Below the pieces are notes generated by a model that did not search any database, was not told the origin of the DNA, and saw only the letters and a list, made by a program, of their open reading frames with translations. Shown piece after piece: positions 1-12,170 of a stretch of DNA of 64,000 bases. Position 1 is the stretch's first letter, and every line of letters begins with the position of its first letter. The translations under genes and the position numbers were made by a program. The DNA comes from Brachionus manjavacas. Lineage: Eukaryota; Rotifera; Eurotatoria; Ploima; Brachionidae. The stretch spans positions 873,501 through 937,500 of the forward strand of contig JAHQIY010000007.1 of NCBI GenBank assembly GCA_019054805.1, given 5' to 3'.

Positions 1-954
1 GATTTAAATAAAAATTGATAGCTTTTTCTTGTCTTAAAAATACTTCCAATAGTCTTGAGATGGAAACGTGGGGTTCCACCAGCCTATTAAATCTAGATTG
101 CTCTGATTACTACTACAATTGGCTATTGAGCCTGTCAAAGTTGTAATATTAAAGCATCTGCCACTATCGCATTTTAAAGTACTATTAAAATCATCACACG
201 ATTCATAGCGAAAATTCTGCTGGCTATAGTCGTCTATACAGTCTATTAAGTAGAAAAATTTTAAATTTTTTAATTTTTTTGAGATCTGAACCTAACTTGG
301 ACTTGACCATAAAGAATTACAATTTTGCCAAGGCAGCTTTGATGTAAAAGAAATGACTAAATAGTAGAGTGAGTATGCAATAATCATGTTGTAATAAAGA
401 TTGGCATAAAAGTTGACTATATTCATTGATAAACCAATTCCTCTAAAAATTGGCACCATTTTCCAGCTTGTTAAAGGGCCTTTTCAATAATTAGAAAAAA
501 TATGGGATAAAAATTTGATCTTTAATTTTACCATTGGATGTGAATTGACCTTTTTTTCAAAAATAATGTTTATAAAATTTTAGAATTAAGTGGTTTAAGT
601 TTCTTACCAACTCCAAGTTCCAAAAACACTAGGGGTATTCCGACTAAAAACATGAAAATAAAATACGGTATAAAGAATACACCACCTCCATTTCGATAAC
701 AAAGATAAGGAAATCTAAGATGCTTTATTTAGTTTTTGTCATTCTTTCAAAGTAAAAAATATACCTCCAAACGTTTCCCAGTCCAACTGATTGAACGTAT
801 AAAATCAATTGATTTTAATCAAAGATTTGAAATTTAAATTACCTGCATATCCCAAAGCTGAAAGAACGAAGTCAAATTTTCCATTCCATGTCTCACGTTT
901 TTCACTTTGGCTTTCTATTTCATCCTTTTCATTATGAGAATCATCAGAGCTCAT
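1..954 (-). CDS. SLC6-family sodium/chloride-dependent transporter, 5' part (3' end outside window)
   Basis: Exons read on the minus strand: 843-954, 765-786, 608-714, 532-549, 297-479, 44-242; all junctions are GT..AG and stay in phase. The start ATG is at 954, followed by a short acidic N-terminus ending in the SLC6 opening [19 protein letters not shown]. Exon 2 (22 bases) gives VGLGNVW, the TM1 sodium-site motif. Exon 3 gives [17 protein letters not shown] (TM1-TM2). The 18-base microexon 532-549 restores the family motif GQFTSNGPL. The next exon encodes TM3 and the start of extracellular loop 2 with the paired-cysteine signature [15 protein letters not shown]. The last exon in view is the rest of that loop, with N-glycosylation sequons (NST, NIT, NCS, NQS). 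The family moves amino acids or transmitters across the plasma membrane with sodium. The substrate cannot be told because the later helices lie outside. Confidence 0.9.
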
Positions 955-2340
955 TTTTTTAACTAAGAATTTAACCTTTAGAAGCTTTTGAACAAGCTTA
1001 TTTAGGTCTTTATATAAAGATAGAAAAAGATTGTGAAAATCCAGAATTTACCTTAAATTTTTTTTAAATAAATAAATTTTAAAATAATTTAAATTGAATA
1101 TTTATTCAATCTTGGTTAAAGTTTAAACTGAAAATAATTTTTTTATTACTTAAATGATCAAATGAAAACCTTAAAAAAGAATTATCAAAGTAAATTAGAA
1201 TTAGAATGCAAATAATTTAAACTGAATACCTAGATTTTTTTAATCGCATTTATGTTTGAAAAAATTCTGAGAAGGACAGATTTCTTCAAATTTTCTAAAG
1301 ATTTTGGTTTCTAAAATTAAGTGCTTTGTGGAAACAAGAAATTCAGATTTTTTTTTAATTAAAGATGATCCAAAGAAATAATTTCAAGTCAATTTTAGTA
1401 AAAATTTTCTGAAATTTATTTTACTTTTTAATTAATTTTTTTCTATTTTAAATCATAATTTTGGTCTGAGAAATGATTTAATTTTATTTAATTGAAATAA
1501 ATGATAAAAATTATTTAAAATTTAATACGAATCAAAATAAAATAATAGCAAAATGTGAATTACTTTAGGTATTATATTTATTTAGCCATTTAGTATCTTT
1601 CTCAATAAAATTCTTAAGCTTACCAACTAACTTTTACATTATGGCGTTTACACTTTTCTTTAGATACCAGAATGAACAAAACTAGTGGGTTTAACCAAGT
1701 GGAAAGTGGGAAATTAGACTGGACGCAGTGAATAAGAGCGTCACCAATACAATTATTTTTAAAAAAGCATTTATCTTGATTAATCAGTCATCTGTCCAAT
1801 TTATTGCTTCCAAAAGTTTAAAATGATTACAGTAATTTTCAAATAAAACAATACTTAATTTTCATAATCATGTTAGTACTTTATTAACTAAATACCTTAT
1901 AAATTATTAAATGTTTTCCGATTGAGTCCAATTTTTTTTTTTTTTTAAAACTGAAGCGTTGATACTTTTTGTTTTGTTACTGAAACAAACTGTTAAATCT
2001 TAATACAAGCTCTACATTTTCTCTGCAATAAAAGGTTAAAATCAGAGGTGTTTTAAAGTCTTAAGATAAATCAAGTTAATGTTTCAATATTTTTTTCTTT
2101 TATTTTTAGTCTAGTCAATGACCTGAATTTACTTTTTTTGGAGGCAATTATTACAGCATGGAAAGGTAAAAAGTTAATTATTTGTGATCGCCGCAAGTAA
2201 GAGTTGTGACTGAACAATCAGTGGCGAAGTCATCTGAGGGAGATCTTGTTGGGACAATATTTTTAAATGATTAAGAAGAATTTTTTTAATTTAAAGTTTT
2301 CATTTTATTAAAAATTTTAAACTAATATATTATACTGTAT
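955..2340. other. AT-rich intergenic stretch
   Basis: Immediately upstream of the SLC6 start. I see only homopolymer-rich AT sequence and no convincing exon or repeat; promoter elements could not be picked out. Confidence 0.5.
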
Positions 2341-2395
2341 TGTACTAGAAAAGGAGATGAGCGGCTCCCCATTATCTGAAAGGATAGAAAAGGAA
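2341..2395 (+). repeat. SINE 3'-body fragment
   Basis: The stretch GAAAAGGAGATGAGCG followed by a CCCCATTAT block matches, in opposite orientation, the 3' part of the tRNA-derived repeat at 7557-7838. A second weaker relative (CCCATTACTGAAAGG) lies near 2917-2945. These look like short scraps of one dispersed family. Confidence 0.5.
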
Positions 2396-3193
2396 CATTA
2401 TTTATATTAAGTATGAATTTCATAATTTTTAATTATATAAGAAAAAAGAAATAAAATGTTTTATTTATTTATTTTTTTAAATATTTACAAAATTATACCT
2501 AAAATTAGTTCTTCTTTCAGCAAAAGAAAACATGTCAATTATATCCTCGTCTTCTTCTTTTTCAAAATTTGAGGGTAGGCTTTGTGTTTTAAATCTCTTA
2601 GCCAGGTTTTTAATCACTAAAAATATGAAAAACTTCTTTCAGAGGAAGTTGAGGAAAATGGTATAGTTAAATATATTATAAAAAACTTAGTTATTTAAAA
2701 AAAAAAAATTAATTTATTGGATTTGAACAGTACTTTGAGTTTAAAAACAATTATTTTGTTTAATAAAATTAAACTCTGGATTTGTCAATCTTCGGCTGTT
2801 TAAGTTAAATGTTCCAAATTAATTAAGTCTTAATAAAAAATTAAAATTTTTCAAATTTTTTTGATCAAATTAACAAAAATCATTTAAAGGAGTTTTGAAT
2901 TAATTAGTTCCACTTATCCCATTACTGAAAGGAAAGAATAAGTTCTATTCCGAACTGCTAGAGCTTATTCCTAGGTTCTAGTTACATTTTTAATAGTTTT
3001 ATTGAAAAAATACCTGGGAAATATTTTTAATAAAATAAAATTACGTCTACAATATCCAAAAAATAAACAAAATTGACATTCTTGAGATTAAAAAAATTAA
3101 CAGTAGAAAAAAATTAATGTCACTTTTTATATAGAGACCTCTCAAAATGAACTAAACAGAAATTTATTTAGGTACGGCGTCTCCTCATTTTAA

Positions 3194-3365
3194 ACTTTCC
3201 AGGCACTGAGGACCGGCGTTCTTCGCATCATGTAGCTACATCACTGCTTATCAACAGAAAATTATTTAGTACAAAAAAATTTAGAAGACAACTCAAACTT
3301 CTTGGGCATGTGCTAAGCATGCCAGCAGACAGAACCGCTAAAGTCGCATTATTTTTGATACTTTA
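3194..3365 (+). mobile_element. LINE C-terminal fragment (RTE-like)
   Basis: An open frame reads through KKFRRQLKLLGHVLSMPADR and ends at a TAA near 3363-3365. The pattern R-R-x-L-x-x-L-G-H-V-L-x-M-P-x-x-R is the characteristic C-terminus of RTE-like non-LTR retrotransposon proteins. No reverse transcriptase precedes it, so this is a stranded tail. The family assignment rests on that short motif only. Confidence 0.55.
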
Positions 3366-3558
3366 ATCGAAAAAAACAGTTTAAAAGGTGCTGTAAGTAT
3401 TTATGAAAATGTTTCCAATATTTTAAGCAATTTATTTAAAAGGTTTAAATAAAAAAAAATTATATAAAACTATTTTTTAAAAAGTAATATTTAGACTTAG
3501 TCCAAATTTTTTACATCAAAAACAAAAATTAATCAAATACCAGTTAAATAAATAAATT

Positions 3559-6511
3559 TCATTCATCTTTTAGAATATTTTGTGCGTGTAGAACAGCATC
3601 ATGAATTGTTAGGTGAAATATCTTGTTGTTATAAAATCCAGCACTTTTTTTTGATGTTGAACTTGCTTTTTCCATGCATTTAAATCTATCTATGAATGCA
3701 TCTTTTAAAAAAGATTGATTCAATTCTAAAATTAAAAGTTTTTTTCTAAAATACCGTTGCAATCAGCTAAGTAAACTATGACTCCAATTTCTTTGAAATC
3801 AGCTATCAACTTGAAAAACAAGATTTTAAATTAAAATCTTTTAAACATTCGATTAAATTACTTGTTTTATAACTTTAACTCCAACCGAATCAACAAAAGG
3901 AACAGGAGAGCAATCAATTACTAAAAATTTAAAATTTGGTGAATCTACATTTAGTTCTTGATTTCTGTCTTGGGTTTTATCAATATTTTTATATTGAACA
4001 TCTCCAATCTGTATTGATACATTTTGAACATCTGGTTTTTTACCATTAAAATCTTCAACTCCAGCTGCAGAAATCTCGATATTTGTATTATTAATATTAT
4101 ATTTTTTTCCAACAAATTTTTTAACAAAATCAGGAATGAGCTTTTGAATAAAAAAATAAAAAATAAAAAACAAAAAACTGAATTACTTTTTCAAATTTTG
4201 AAGGCTTATCTTTTTCCATTAATTTCTTTTGCTTGGCAATCAATTTGTTTTTGGCTTCTATGTAATCTTGTGGCTTGGTCTCTGTCAGTTTGTAAATTGA
4301 CTTTTTAAATTGGATCGAATTTGTGGCGTGGAGTTCTGCTTGAAATCGAACAATCTTTATGTGATCGATTTCTTCTGCCTTTAAGAAATAATCAATTTAT
4401 TTGAATTTCATCAAAAAAAAAATAAAAAATTCGAAACAATTACTTCTTTGTAGAGATTTAAATCTCTATACAATTCTGTGCCAGGTATGTTGCCCAATAA
4501 AGTCGAATATGGCCTTTTGAAATTCAAAAGTTTTCTAATTAGATTTTCCTAATTTTAAAATTACTTTGATGAACGAACTAGATGAACTAGAATGTAAAAA
4601 GCGACCCCAACACCAAGACCAATATCAATGTCAAGAATTATAACAGACAAATAGGTGATCAAAAATTGAAGCTTAAATAAATTGAACATTGATTAGATTT
4701 GAAGAAATTGTTTTTTTTTTTTTTTGGATAAATTTACAAATTCAATTTTGTTTATTTTCCAGTAGAAGCTCAAATCCTTTATCTTCTTTAAGAGACCTTG
4801 CAGAGCAACCAAAATAATTGATGCCAAACAAGCTTGTGGTAAATCTTGAAACAAAGGAGCAATAAATGCAAGAACTAAGGCTAAAATGATGCATGAAAAA
4901 ATCGAAGAAACTTGGCTCTTGCCACCCGCGTTATTTTGTACTAACGAACGACCAAGAGAACCAGCACTAACAAAACAGGAGAAAAAAGAGGAAAAATATT
5001 GGAAGCGCCATAAGCAAAAAGTTCTTGAGTGGGATTTATTTTGTAACGATGAGTTTTTGAGAATAGATCACAAAGAGAATAATTGATTGCAAAAGCAATT
5101 ATGGCAATAACCAAGCATTGAACTATCATATCTTTAATTAGAAATATAGGTGGTAGTTCAGGAGCTGGTATTCTTTAAAATAAAATTGTAGAACAGTGTT
5201 TCAAAAGTTTTATCAAAATTACCCTGATTTAATTGAGCCAATAATTTGAACATCAAATCTTTGATTGAACTTTGCCAAATATGAAATTAGTGTACCAAAA
5301 ACAACCTTTTTTAATTTAGAACAAAATAAGATAGAAATATTTTCAAAATTTGGTTGTTTTTTTGTTACCACAAGCAACTCAGTTGGAAATGGAGCTTTGA
5401 AAAAATAAAAATAAAAAAGCTTAACATTCGAATAACAAAAAGAAAACAGCATTTACCTATCATTCTGTGAGCAAATCTTTGATTAATGTGAATTTTTATG
5501 ACAAACAAAACAGTCACGCAAATAATTGAGATTAGAATGGTGGCTACATTGGTTTGAGGTAGCCTTATCAACAAATTGTACCAAGTCTTTAGAAACGTTT
5601 ATTTTTCTTTAAAAATATAATAATACATTTTTATTGTTATTTTTACTATTGGGATTTTGAAAAGGCCCGAGTATCTCTTAAGAGAGATTCCAAACAATGA
5701 TTTTACTTGAGAAGTTAGAACATGAATGGCACTTCCTTTAAAATTAAAATTACAAATAATTGAAAATAATTATCCAAATCATTTTACCAGACAAAAATCC
5801 TCCTAACATGGGCTCACTAAGATAAGTGGTTATGAATCCAAGTTGAAAGAAAAACATGACTACATGAATAACACCAACCCAAAATGTGCATGCCATAGCA
5901 ATCAAAACTCTTGCTTTTTCTCTATCACTGCTGAGAAAATTTGAAGCGTCAATGTCCAAAGTCGCATTTGTTGAATTGGTTATTTCAGGTGGAGCGTATT
6001 TATTTTCTAAATCAGTGATCAATGTTCCAGCCATTAGAGAAGTAATGGCCAATGTTCCGATTGATATTTGTCGTGAGGTTCCGAAAATCCAGTAAATCAA
6101 AGATGGAAAAAATGAAGTGTACAAACCATAAACTGGTGGAAGGGTGGCCAAGAGAGAAAATCCCATACCTTGTGGTATGTGCATTATGCCCACAGTTATT
6201 CCAGCAAACAAATCAGCCATCAACGACTCTCTTATATTGTATTCTTTAAGCCATCCGATCGCAGGTATTCTATTAAATACATTCTTGCGAGCACACTCTT
6301 TTCCTGGTGTACAACTTTTGACAGCCATCTCACGAATAAAATACCAAAGACTAAATCCTTGAAAAGCATTTATTTTGTATTCTTGCTCGAATTTTGCTTG
6401 ATTATACACTGGACGGTCAATATTTACATCGATTTCTAAACTTGGATCTACCTCATAAGACACTTCAGCCTTTTCTGTCATCTTTTTTTTCCAAAACATT
6501 AGCCTCCTCAT
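3559..6511 (-). pseudogene. SLC26 anion transporter copy A, one frameshift (probable pseudogene)
   Basis: Twelve exons on the minus strand: 5788-6511, 5647-5735, 5457-5586, 5369-5394, 5223-5305, 4738-5172, 4565-4671, 4444-4513, 4187-4378, 3862-4140, 3755-3809, 3559-3701. An intact version would be about 777 aa. The N-terminus carries the SLC26 signature (GIMHIPQGMGF, then SLIYWIFGTSRQISIG). The C-terminus is a STAS domain (FKFLVIDCSPVPFVDSVGVK, then VYLADCNDAFIDRFKCM). Exon 6 has an A run one base shorter than in copy B (4992-4996 versus 19994-19999). That throws the frame just before the anion-site segment GSLGRSLVQ, so transport is lost unless the gap is a sequencing error. All splice sites remain usable. 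The family exchanges chloride, bicarbonate, sulfate or oxalate across membranes. Confidence 0.88.
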
Positions 6512-6928
6512 TTTTAATCTTTATGAATTATCTGTTGAATTTTGGAGATTATGATTAAAAAGTTAAATTAAAATAAATTAAACCTTCTATTTATTTAGAA
6601 CATCAATTAGAATAAAAAATATTGGAATGGAAAAAAAATTAAAACCAAGAAATAATTTTTTGTCACAACTTTACATTTTTGAACGAATTCAGATTTAAAT
6701 GAATGACTTTTAAAAATCTCAAATATTTTTCGTAAAATTTATTTTTAAACCAAAAAAGTGAATTTTTAATTTAAATTTTTAGATTTTGGAATTTAAGGAT
6801 AATGAGTTTCAGAAATAAATATGATAAAAATTCATTTGTCATTATTAAAAAGTATTTTTTTGAGAAAATGTTTTTGGGGTTAATACTAGTATTAAATCTT
6901 GATATTCATAATACAATTACTCAAGTTC
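6512..6928. other. 5' flank of SLC26 copy A
   Basis: AT-rich with no exon seen. From about 6825 it begins to match the decayed flank of copy B near 24030. Confidence 0.5.
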
Positions 6929-7162
6929 CTAATTCAATTTAATTTTTGTTTTGTTATAAAAACGAAAACTTGTTAACATCTCAATAATTTTGTCGCCTCC
7001 TGGCACCACTTCAACTTTTTTTTGCGCAAAATTCTTTTTCAAATACTTTGTCAAATTGTCTATGTTTTTTGGGGCGAGGCCAAGCATTAAAAAAAACAAC
7101 TCATTGCTTAAACAAATAATTTTAACGACTGAAATTGTAAAAAAGATGCGTTTTCTTTTCAA
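6929..7162 (-). other. unrecognised terminal-exon-like open frame
   Basis: An open frame of 77 codons with a good internal splice acceptor (TTTTTTACAATTTCAG, ending near 7130) followed by VVKIICLSNELFFLMLGLAP and then KKVEVVPGGDKIIEMLTSF. Codon content looks less random than the flanks. A decayed version lies at 24130-24310 beyond SLC26 copy B (KKKIEVVPKK still readable), so this piece belonged to the duplicated unit. I recognise no family. It may be the last exon of a former neighbouring gene whose upstream exons I cannot find. Confidence 0.4.
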
Positions 7163-7187
7163 ATTTTTAATAAATTTAAAAAATTAG

Positions 7188-7556
7188 GGACAGATTTTAG
7201 AACAATTCAAAGAGCGCTTTCAAATTATTTATCAATCATCTTAAATAAATAAATCAATTATTTAAACATTTCTATCATTTGGTGACTAAAAGAATGGTTT
7301 TTAAACGAATATCTTGATTTTTTTTTAAATGATTTACTTTATTTATAATTCTATATAATTTTAAATTTTACTTAATCATTTGAGATATGACAGTAATTGA
7401 TGAATTATCTTCAAAAAATAAATCAATTAATAAATTTTGTTCATTGAAAACATCTTATGCTAAGATTATTTGAGCCTCATGAATCGATTTGAAAATAAGT
7501 TGATAATTAATGCTATTCCGGATTTATAAGTTGAAACTGCTCTCACTCAAACTAAT
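7188..7556. other. AT-rich stretch, nothing seen
   Basis: No coding signal or repeat recognised between the terminal-exon-like frame and the SINE. Confidence 0.4.
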
Positions 7557-7838
7557 AATAAATGTCCCTAGTGCATAATGGGGCGGCGCTCATCTCCTTT
7601 TCAAGTATCTTTTTGAGCAACGGCATCTGAAACAGAGGCTACTGCATTGAGTTGATCATCTACACCGCAATTATTACCCAGTCGAAACTGGTCCACCTTT
7701 TTTTATGATGAAAGAGGTTTAAACATTCGCCCCATATTGCAGAGATATTTTAAAGATTTTTTCACCCTCAGCGGGTTTTGAACCCTCGATCTTCTGCTTG
7801 CATGACTAATACGCAAACCATTCGGCTATACGGGCTCC
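7557..7838 (-). repeat. tRNA-derived SINE
   Basis: On the minus strand the unit opens with a tRNA-like head GGAGCCCGTATAGCCG. Box A is TAGCCGAATGG (7818-7828) and box B is GGTTCAAAACC (7774-7784), the two internal RNA polymerase III promoter blocks. The acceptor stem does not pair and there is no proper 3' end, so it is not a working tRNA gene. A body of roughly 200 bases follows, ending in GAAAAGGAGATGAGCG and a GCCGCCCCATTATG block, which recurs at 2341-2395. Confidence 0.65.
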
Positions 7839-9360
7839 ATTCTTTTAACTAAGGTCATTGAAAATTAATTAATTCGTTTGCTTTGATTAGAAAATTTTAC
7901 AATCAAAATTACTTAATTTTACAATCAAAATTAAATCGCCAGAGTTGGCGTTAAATGAAGCCATTTAAATGATATGGAAGCAGATTTGATTTAAACGTAG
8001 TTTTAATCTATTTTATTAGTTAAGTAGCCAGTTTAAAGTTTTTTAAGTTTAATAATATTATTCCATCATTCGAGATACCTAACAATTTAAAGATCTTAAA
8101 ACATTTTCACTTATTTTCGTTTTTTTTTCGGATAAATTTAGCATGTGAGTTATCACAATTTAATTTTATAAAACTCAAGCAAATACCTGATATCTGTAAA
8201 AACAATCATTTGTTTTTTTCTAATAAAATTTAATTATTGCTGAATAAATTTCAAGTAAAAAGGTACTGGAATAGCAATACAGTCAACGAAGCCCCATAAT
8301 GCGAAAATTTTGTTGTTCTTTATTTGAATTTATTTATAATCTGTCATAAAAAATATTCACAAGGAAAAAAATTAACTCCTAAACTATCAGAAGAAGGTAG
8401 CAGTGAAGAAGCAATACAATAATTTAAAATTTTTTTTTTTTTAAATTTGGTAATTGAAATTTCGCTTTCTTCTAGGCTAATTAACTTTTTTTATTTGTTG
8501 TAAGTTATTTTTTTTCTTTGTTTTTTATTAATCAATATTTTATTTATTTATTATTATTATTAAAGTCCCTGAGATAATTAGATATCATTTAAAACAAATT
8601 AAATTCTTTATTAATTATTTTAATATTAATTTATTATAAATTGGTCACTAAATATGACAAGAACTTAGTAATCTCTTAAAATTTTTAGTTTTAATTGACA
8701 ATTATTGGTGCGCATTTTTAATTTGAAAAGTTACTATTTTTGAGGCTAATTTTATCAAAATATTGCACGCAAAATTATACACTGTTCATGAGCACAAGAA
8801 TCTAGTCAGGTATTTAACATCAGAATTGAATAATAAAGAATATTTTCAGAGAGGTAAAAAGAGGTTTGAAAAACGAAGAAAAATAATGAAATTATGACTT
8901 ATTTTTCTTAGATCTATGATCTGTAATTTGTATTATATATCTTAATAGTTTTGTTCAATTATAAAATTTAAAAATAATTGAAAAGATAATTTTTTTAATA
9001 TTTTCTTTTCTTTTATTTATTTATACGTTGGTGACTTTAAATTGAAATATTTAAAAAAAAAAAATTTAATTAATTAATCAGTAAAATTTTTGTTTGATAT
9101 TATTTTAACAATTCCATATCATTATAAATATAAATGTTGATTCTGAAATTTTAAGAAATTTCAGTTTGATTTTTTATCGTGTTTTTTTTAGATTTCCAAA
9201 GTATGATACCGTCTTAAAAGCTTTTTTTTTATTAAATAAATTTATTAAAATATAGGAAATGGGATGTAATAATGGATGAGGAAATTTTTGTAGAAAAATT
9301 GTGATATGTTTCAATGAGTTTTTTTTTGTCGCATAGATTTGAATGTGCTGATTTAGAATA
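7839..9360. other. AT-rich intergenic stretch
   Basis: No exon-like segment, RNA gene or clear repeat found on either strand; mostly A and T runs. Confidence 0.45.
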
Positions 9361-11400
9361 AATTATTTATTTATTTAATTGTTTTCTGTACTGATCTAGG
9401 GCTCCTTCAGAATAAATTAAAAAAAAAATCTAAATAAAAATCAAAAATAAAATTAAAGTTAATAAAATGAGATAAAAAAAATAAAAATAAAGTAAATTAG
9501 CTAAAAAAAAATGAAATATAAGAAGACATAGATTGTTACATGTGGCAAATGTTTACATAGTTCAGATTTCAAGAAAAAAGAAGGAAGGTAGCAATTACAC
9601 AATGGTGTTGGGTATTCAATATATCTCAATTCGAAACCTTGTTTGTATTCCTCCACCAGTCTTACAACCATTGGAATAGAATGACTCAGTCCTGTCCCAA
9701 CATATTTCTCACTCAACTCAAAAAGCCGATTCGAGACTGTTAGTAATTTAAGTTTATTAAAAGCTTCATGATGCACGATGTTGGAGGGAGTATCATATTT
9801 TAACTTAAGGATAGATCTTACTGCTGTATTCTGAATTGCTTGTAGTTTTTTGATATTATTTTCTGCAAATGAATTCAAGCAAGGAAAAGAATAGTCTAAC
9901 ATTGATCCGACTAAAGATTTATATAAATTTCCTAGTGTCTTTTGAGTAAGACACCATTTTTTACTTGACAGTGTCTTAATAATATTTAGCCTTTTATTGC
10001 AGCGTCCTTTAATTTCGTCTACTAATAAATTAAAATACGCAGCCTATTAGCTTTGTTTTAACATTTAGATCACCACCTAAGATGTAGTCTAGATTTTTTA
10101 TTAACTGTTTTAAAAAGCTCAAAGTTCAGAAGAACATTGTGTGGATTATAAAGACTAAATACAACTAATTCAATTTTCTTTCCTAAATTTATTATATTCA
10201 AAGAAGTTAGGAATTGAATTTCTCATAAAAATTTTTTTTTTAAATTCAATTCCTTCTTTAATTAAAATAGCTACTCCTCCTCCATACTTGTTGCGTGGTT
10301 TTGTCATGAACTGATAATTGTGAAAATCAAGAAAAAAATTTGCCTCACTCAAATATATCTTTAATTCATTGAGTAAAACAATGTCAGGACATTTTTGAGT
10401 TTTCCTAAGAGAAGAACCCAACTAGGTAAGTGAAGTCAATTGTGTAATTACTAACCTATTCTTAGAGGAAAGTTGACTTGATAGATTTTTCTTCATTGTT
10501 TATTTGAGTTTGACTGTTTTTGTATTAAATCGCTCTTGTTTTCATCTAAATTGTTTCCAATATTATTGTCTTGAACTACGTCATTAAGTTCATTCTTTTC
10601 CTTATCATTAGCCTGATCTTTTAGTTTTTTCTATTCAGCTGTTTGTGAATTGTCGGTTTCTGAAGAACTGTGGAGTTTTGTTTATCATGTCCAACATGTA
10701 AGTTTTTATTTGCGAGATTTCTTCTTCTTCTTCTTGAATCGCTAGTTTGCTATAGTCGATTTTTGCTCGTTCAATCGATTTAAGCCTCTCAGCTAAAGAG
10801 CACTTCTGGCTCAAATGTCCTTTTTGATTACAGTTTTTGCAAGCTTGGTTCTTAACAGGACATCTAGCAATCTTGTGCCCTTCACCATTACAAAAAAAGT
10901 AATTTTATTTCTGTCCAGCAATTAAAAAAACCTGTTGAATTGTTAGACCAGTCAAATTTCAAGCTAATTAATAATTAATCTGAGTGAAGGAAACTTTTAC
11001 TCGTTTTACACCGTTTTTAACTTGAATTTCTTTGTATGTTTCTTCTGAAATTTGTTCAACTTTGGGACCATTGATTTTAACAGCATCGAAAAAAACTCGG
11101 AGTAATTCCTAGTTGAAATTTTCTGGAAGATAGTAAAAACCTAAATATCGGGTATCTTTCTGTCTCCGGCAATTTTTTTTACAACTACAATTTTAAAAAA
11201 TTCACCATTAATTTCGATTGAACGTTCAAAGACTTTCGATTCGGTAAAGGAATCGAAAATATTTTGTTCGGAGAAAAATTGTAGATTGCTGTAGTTTCTT
11301 CAAATTCCGAGTCTCTGAGTACACATTTGAGTTGCTTAAAGATTTTTTTTCGATTAACAGATATTAACAACTTATCTAGATACACGAAATATTTGACAGC
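9361..11400 (-). mobile_element. LINE with ORF1 zinc knuckles, endonuclease scrap and C-terminus; reverse transcriptase deleted
   Basis: Read from high to low coordinates. ORF1-type sequence lies at about 10700-11385, with two CCHC knuckles near 10810-10905 (FCNGEGHKIARC, then CKNCNQKGHLSQKC). A piece of the AP-type endonuclease follows at 10170-10421 (PDIVLLNELK, then KYGGGVAILIKEGIEF). The C-terminal region is at 9501-9902 (KLQAIQNTAVRSIL). The 3' end carries an AAAT-type microsatellite near 9361-9400. The whole reverse transcriptase domain between endonuclease and tail is missing, so this copy cannot move itself. Jockey/CR1-like affinity is inferred from the knuckles and the tail pattern. 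Confidence 0.7.
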
Positions 11401-12170
11401 TTATTTAATCATGGTAACATACATTCAATCTAGAGAATATCCGAAATTAATAATGATTTTTATTAAAACGATAAGGACGATGGCTTTTAACGAATAAAAA
11501 AAATAAAACAAAGAAAAAATTTATTGAATAAGAAAATGTAAGCATTAATTTATTTTTTTTTAAGTGAAAAATTTGCAACTTTAGTAAAAAAAATTCAGAA
11601 TTCAATCATCTTTTTCTTATGTCACGTCCCCAAAAAGTCCCATTTTCCATTTTAATTTAATAACATTTCAATAAACAAAATTTGTTCTGCCCTCTCCTTT
11701 GGTAATGATCTCAAGCGTTTGAAGCAGTTCACTGATAAAAACCTCGATACAATACTAAATAGTATTGGTCAGCTTAAATTTGGATCTTAAGCGTCATTTT
11801 TATTACGTGACGGAATCTCGAAATCTATTGAGCTTTGTTTGAATAACTTAAGATTCAAATATTTTCAAACCCTATCTAACTTTAAAACATGTCTCATCAA
11901 TGCTATTTTTTCTCTGACATTTAAGTAACATTAGCGAATTATTCTATTAAAAATTAATGTTTCATTGATGTTGTTAATTATGTTTGCATTAATGCAGCAT
12001 TGAAATCATTAATATGAAAAAAATTTCAAATTTTTAAATTTTTTCATTAAGCATCATTTCTATTATACAAAGGATAGAAAAATACAAAAAGAATGGAAAT
12101 TGAAAACTATATACAAATTATTTAAAATGGAAAAATTTATTTATCTAACTAAATAACATAATAAGTGGTT
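11401..12170 (+). other. mostly empty; short coding-like frame at about 11682-11790
   Basis: The only coding-like stretch reads SALSFGNDLKRLKQF on the plus strand, then DKNLDTILNSIGQLKFGS and a stop. It has no obvious splice sites or start. It might be a scrap of a repeat protein; I do not recognise it. Confidence 0.25.

Noticed and set aside
4024-5086. Plus-strand frames at 4024-4308 and 4886-5086
   Set aside because: They lie antisense to SLC26 exons 6 and 9-10 and have no family match.
5750-6511. Plus-strand open frames opposite SLC26 exon 1 (5886-6439), and the same at 20889-21442
   Set aside because: They mirror the conserved minus-strand coding exon and have no splice or homology support; shadow frames.
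7757-7838. A functional tRNA gene on the minus strand
   Set aside because: A and B boxes are present, but the acceptor stem does not pair and the anticodon arm is poor, so it is better read as a SINE head.
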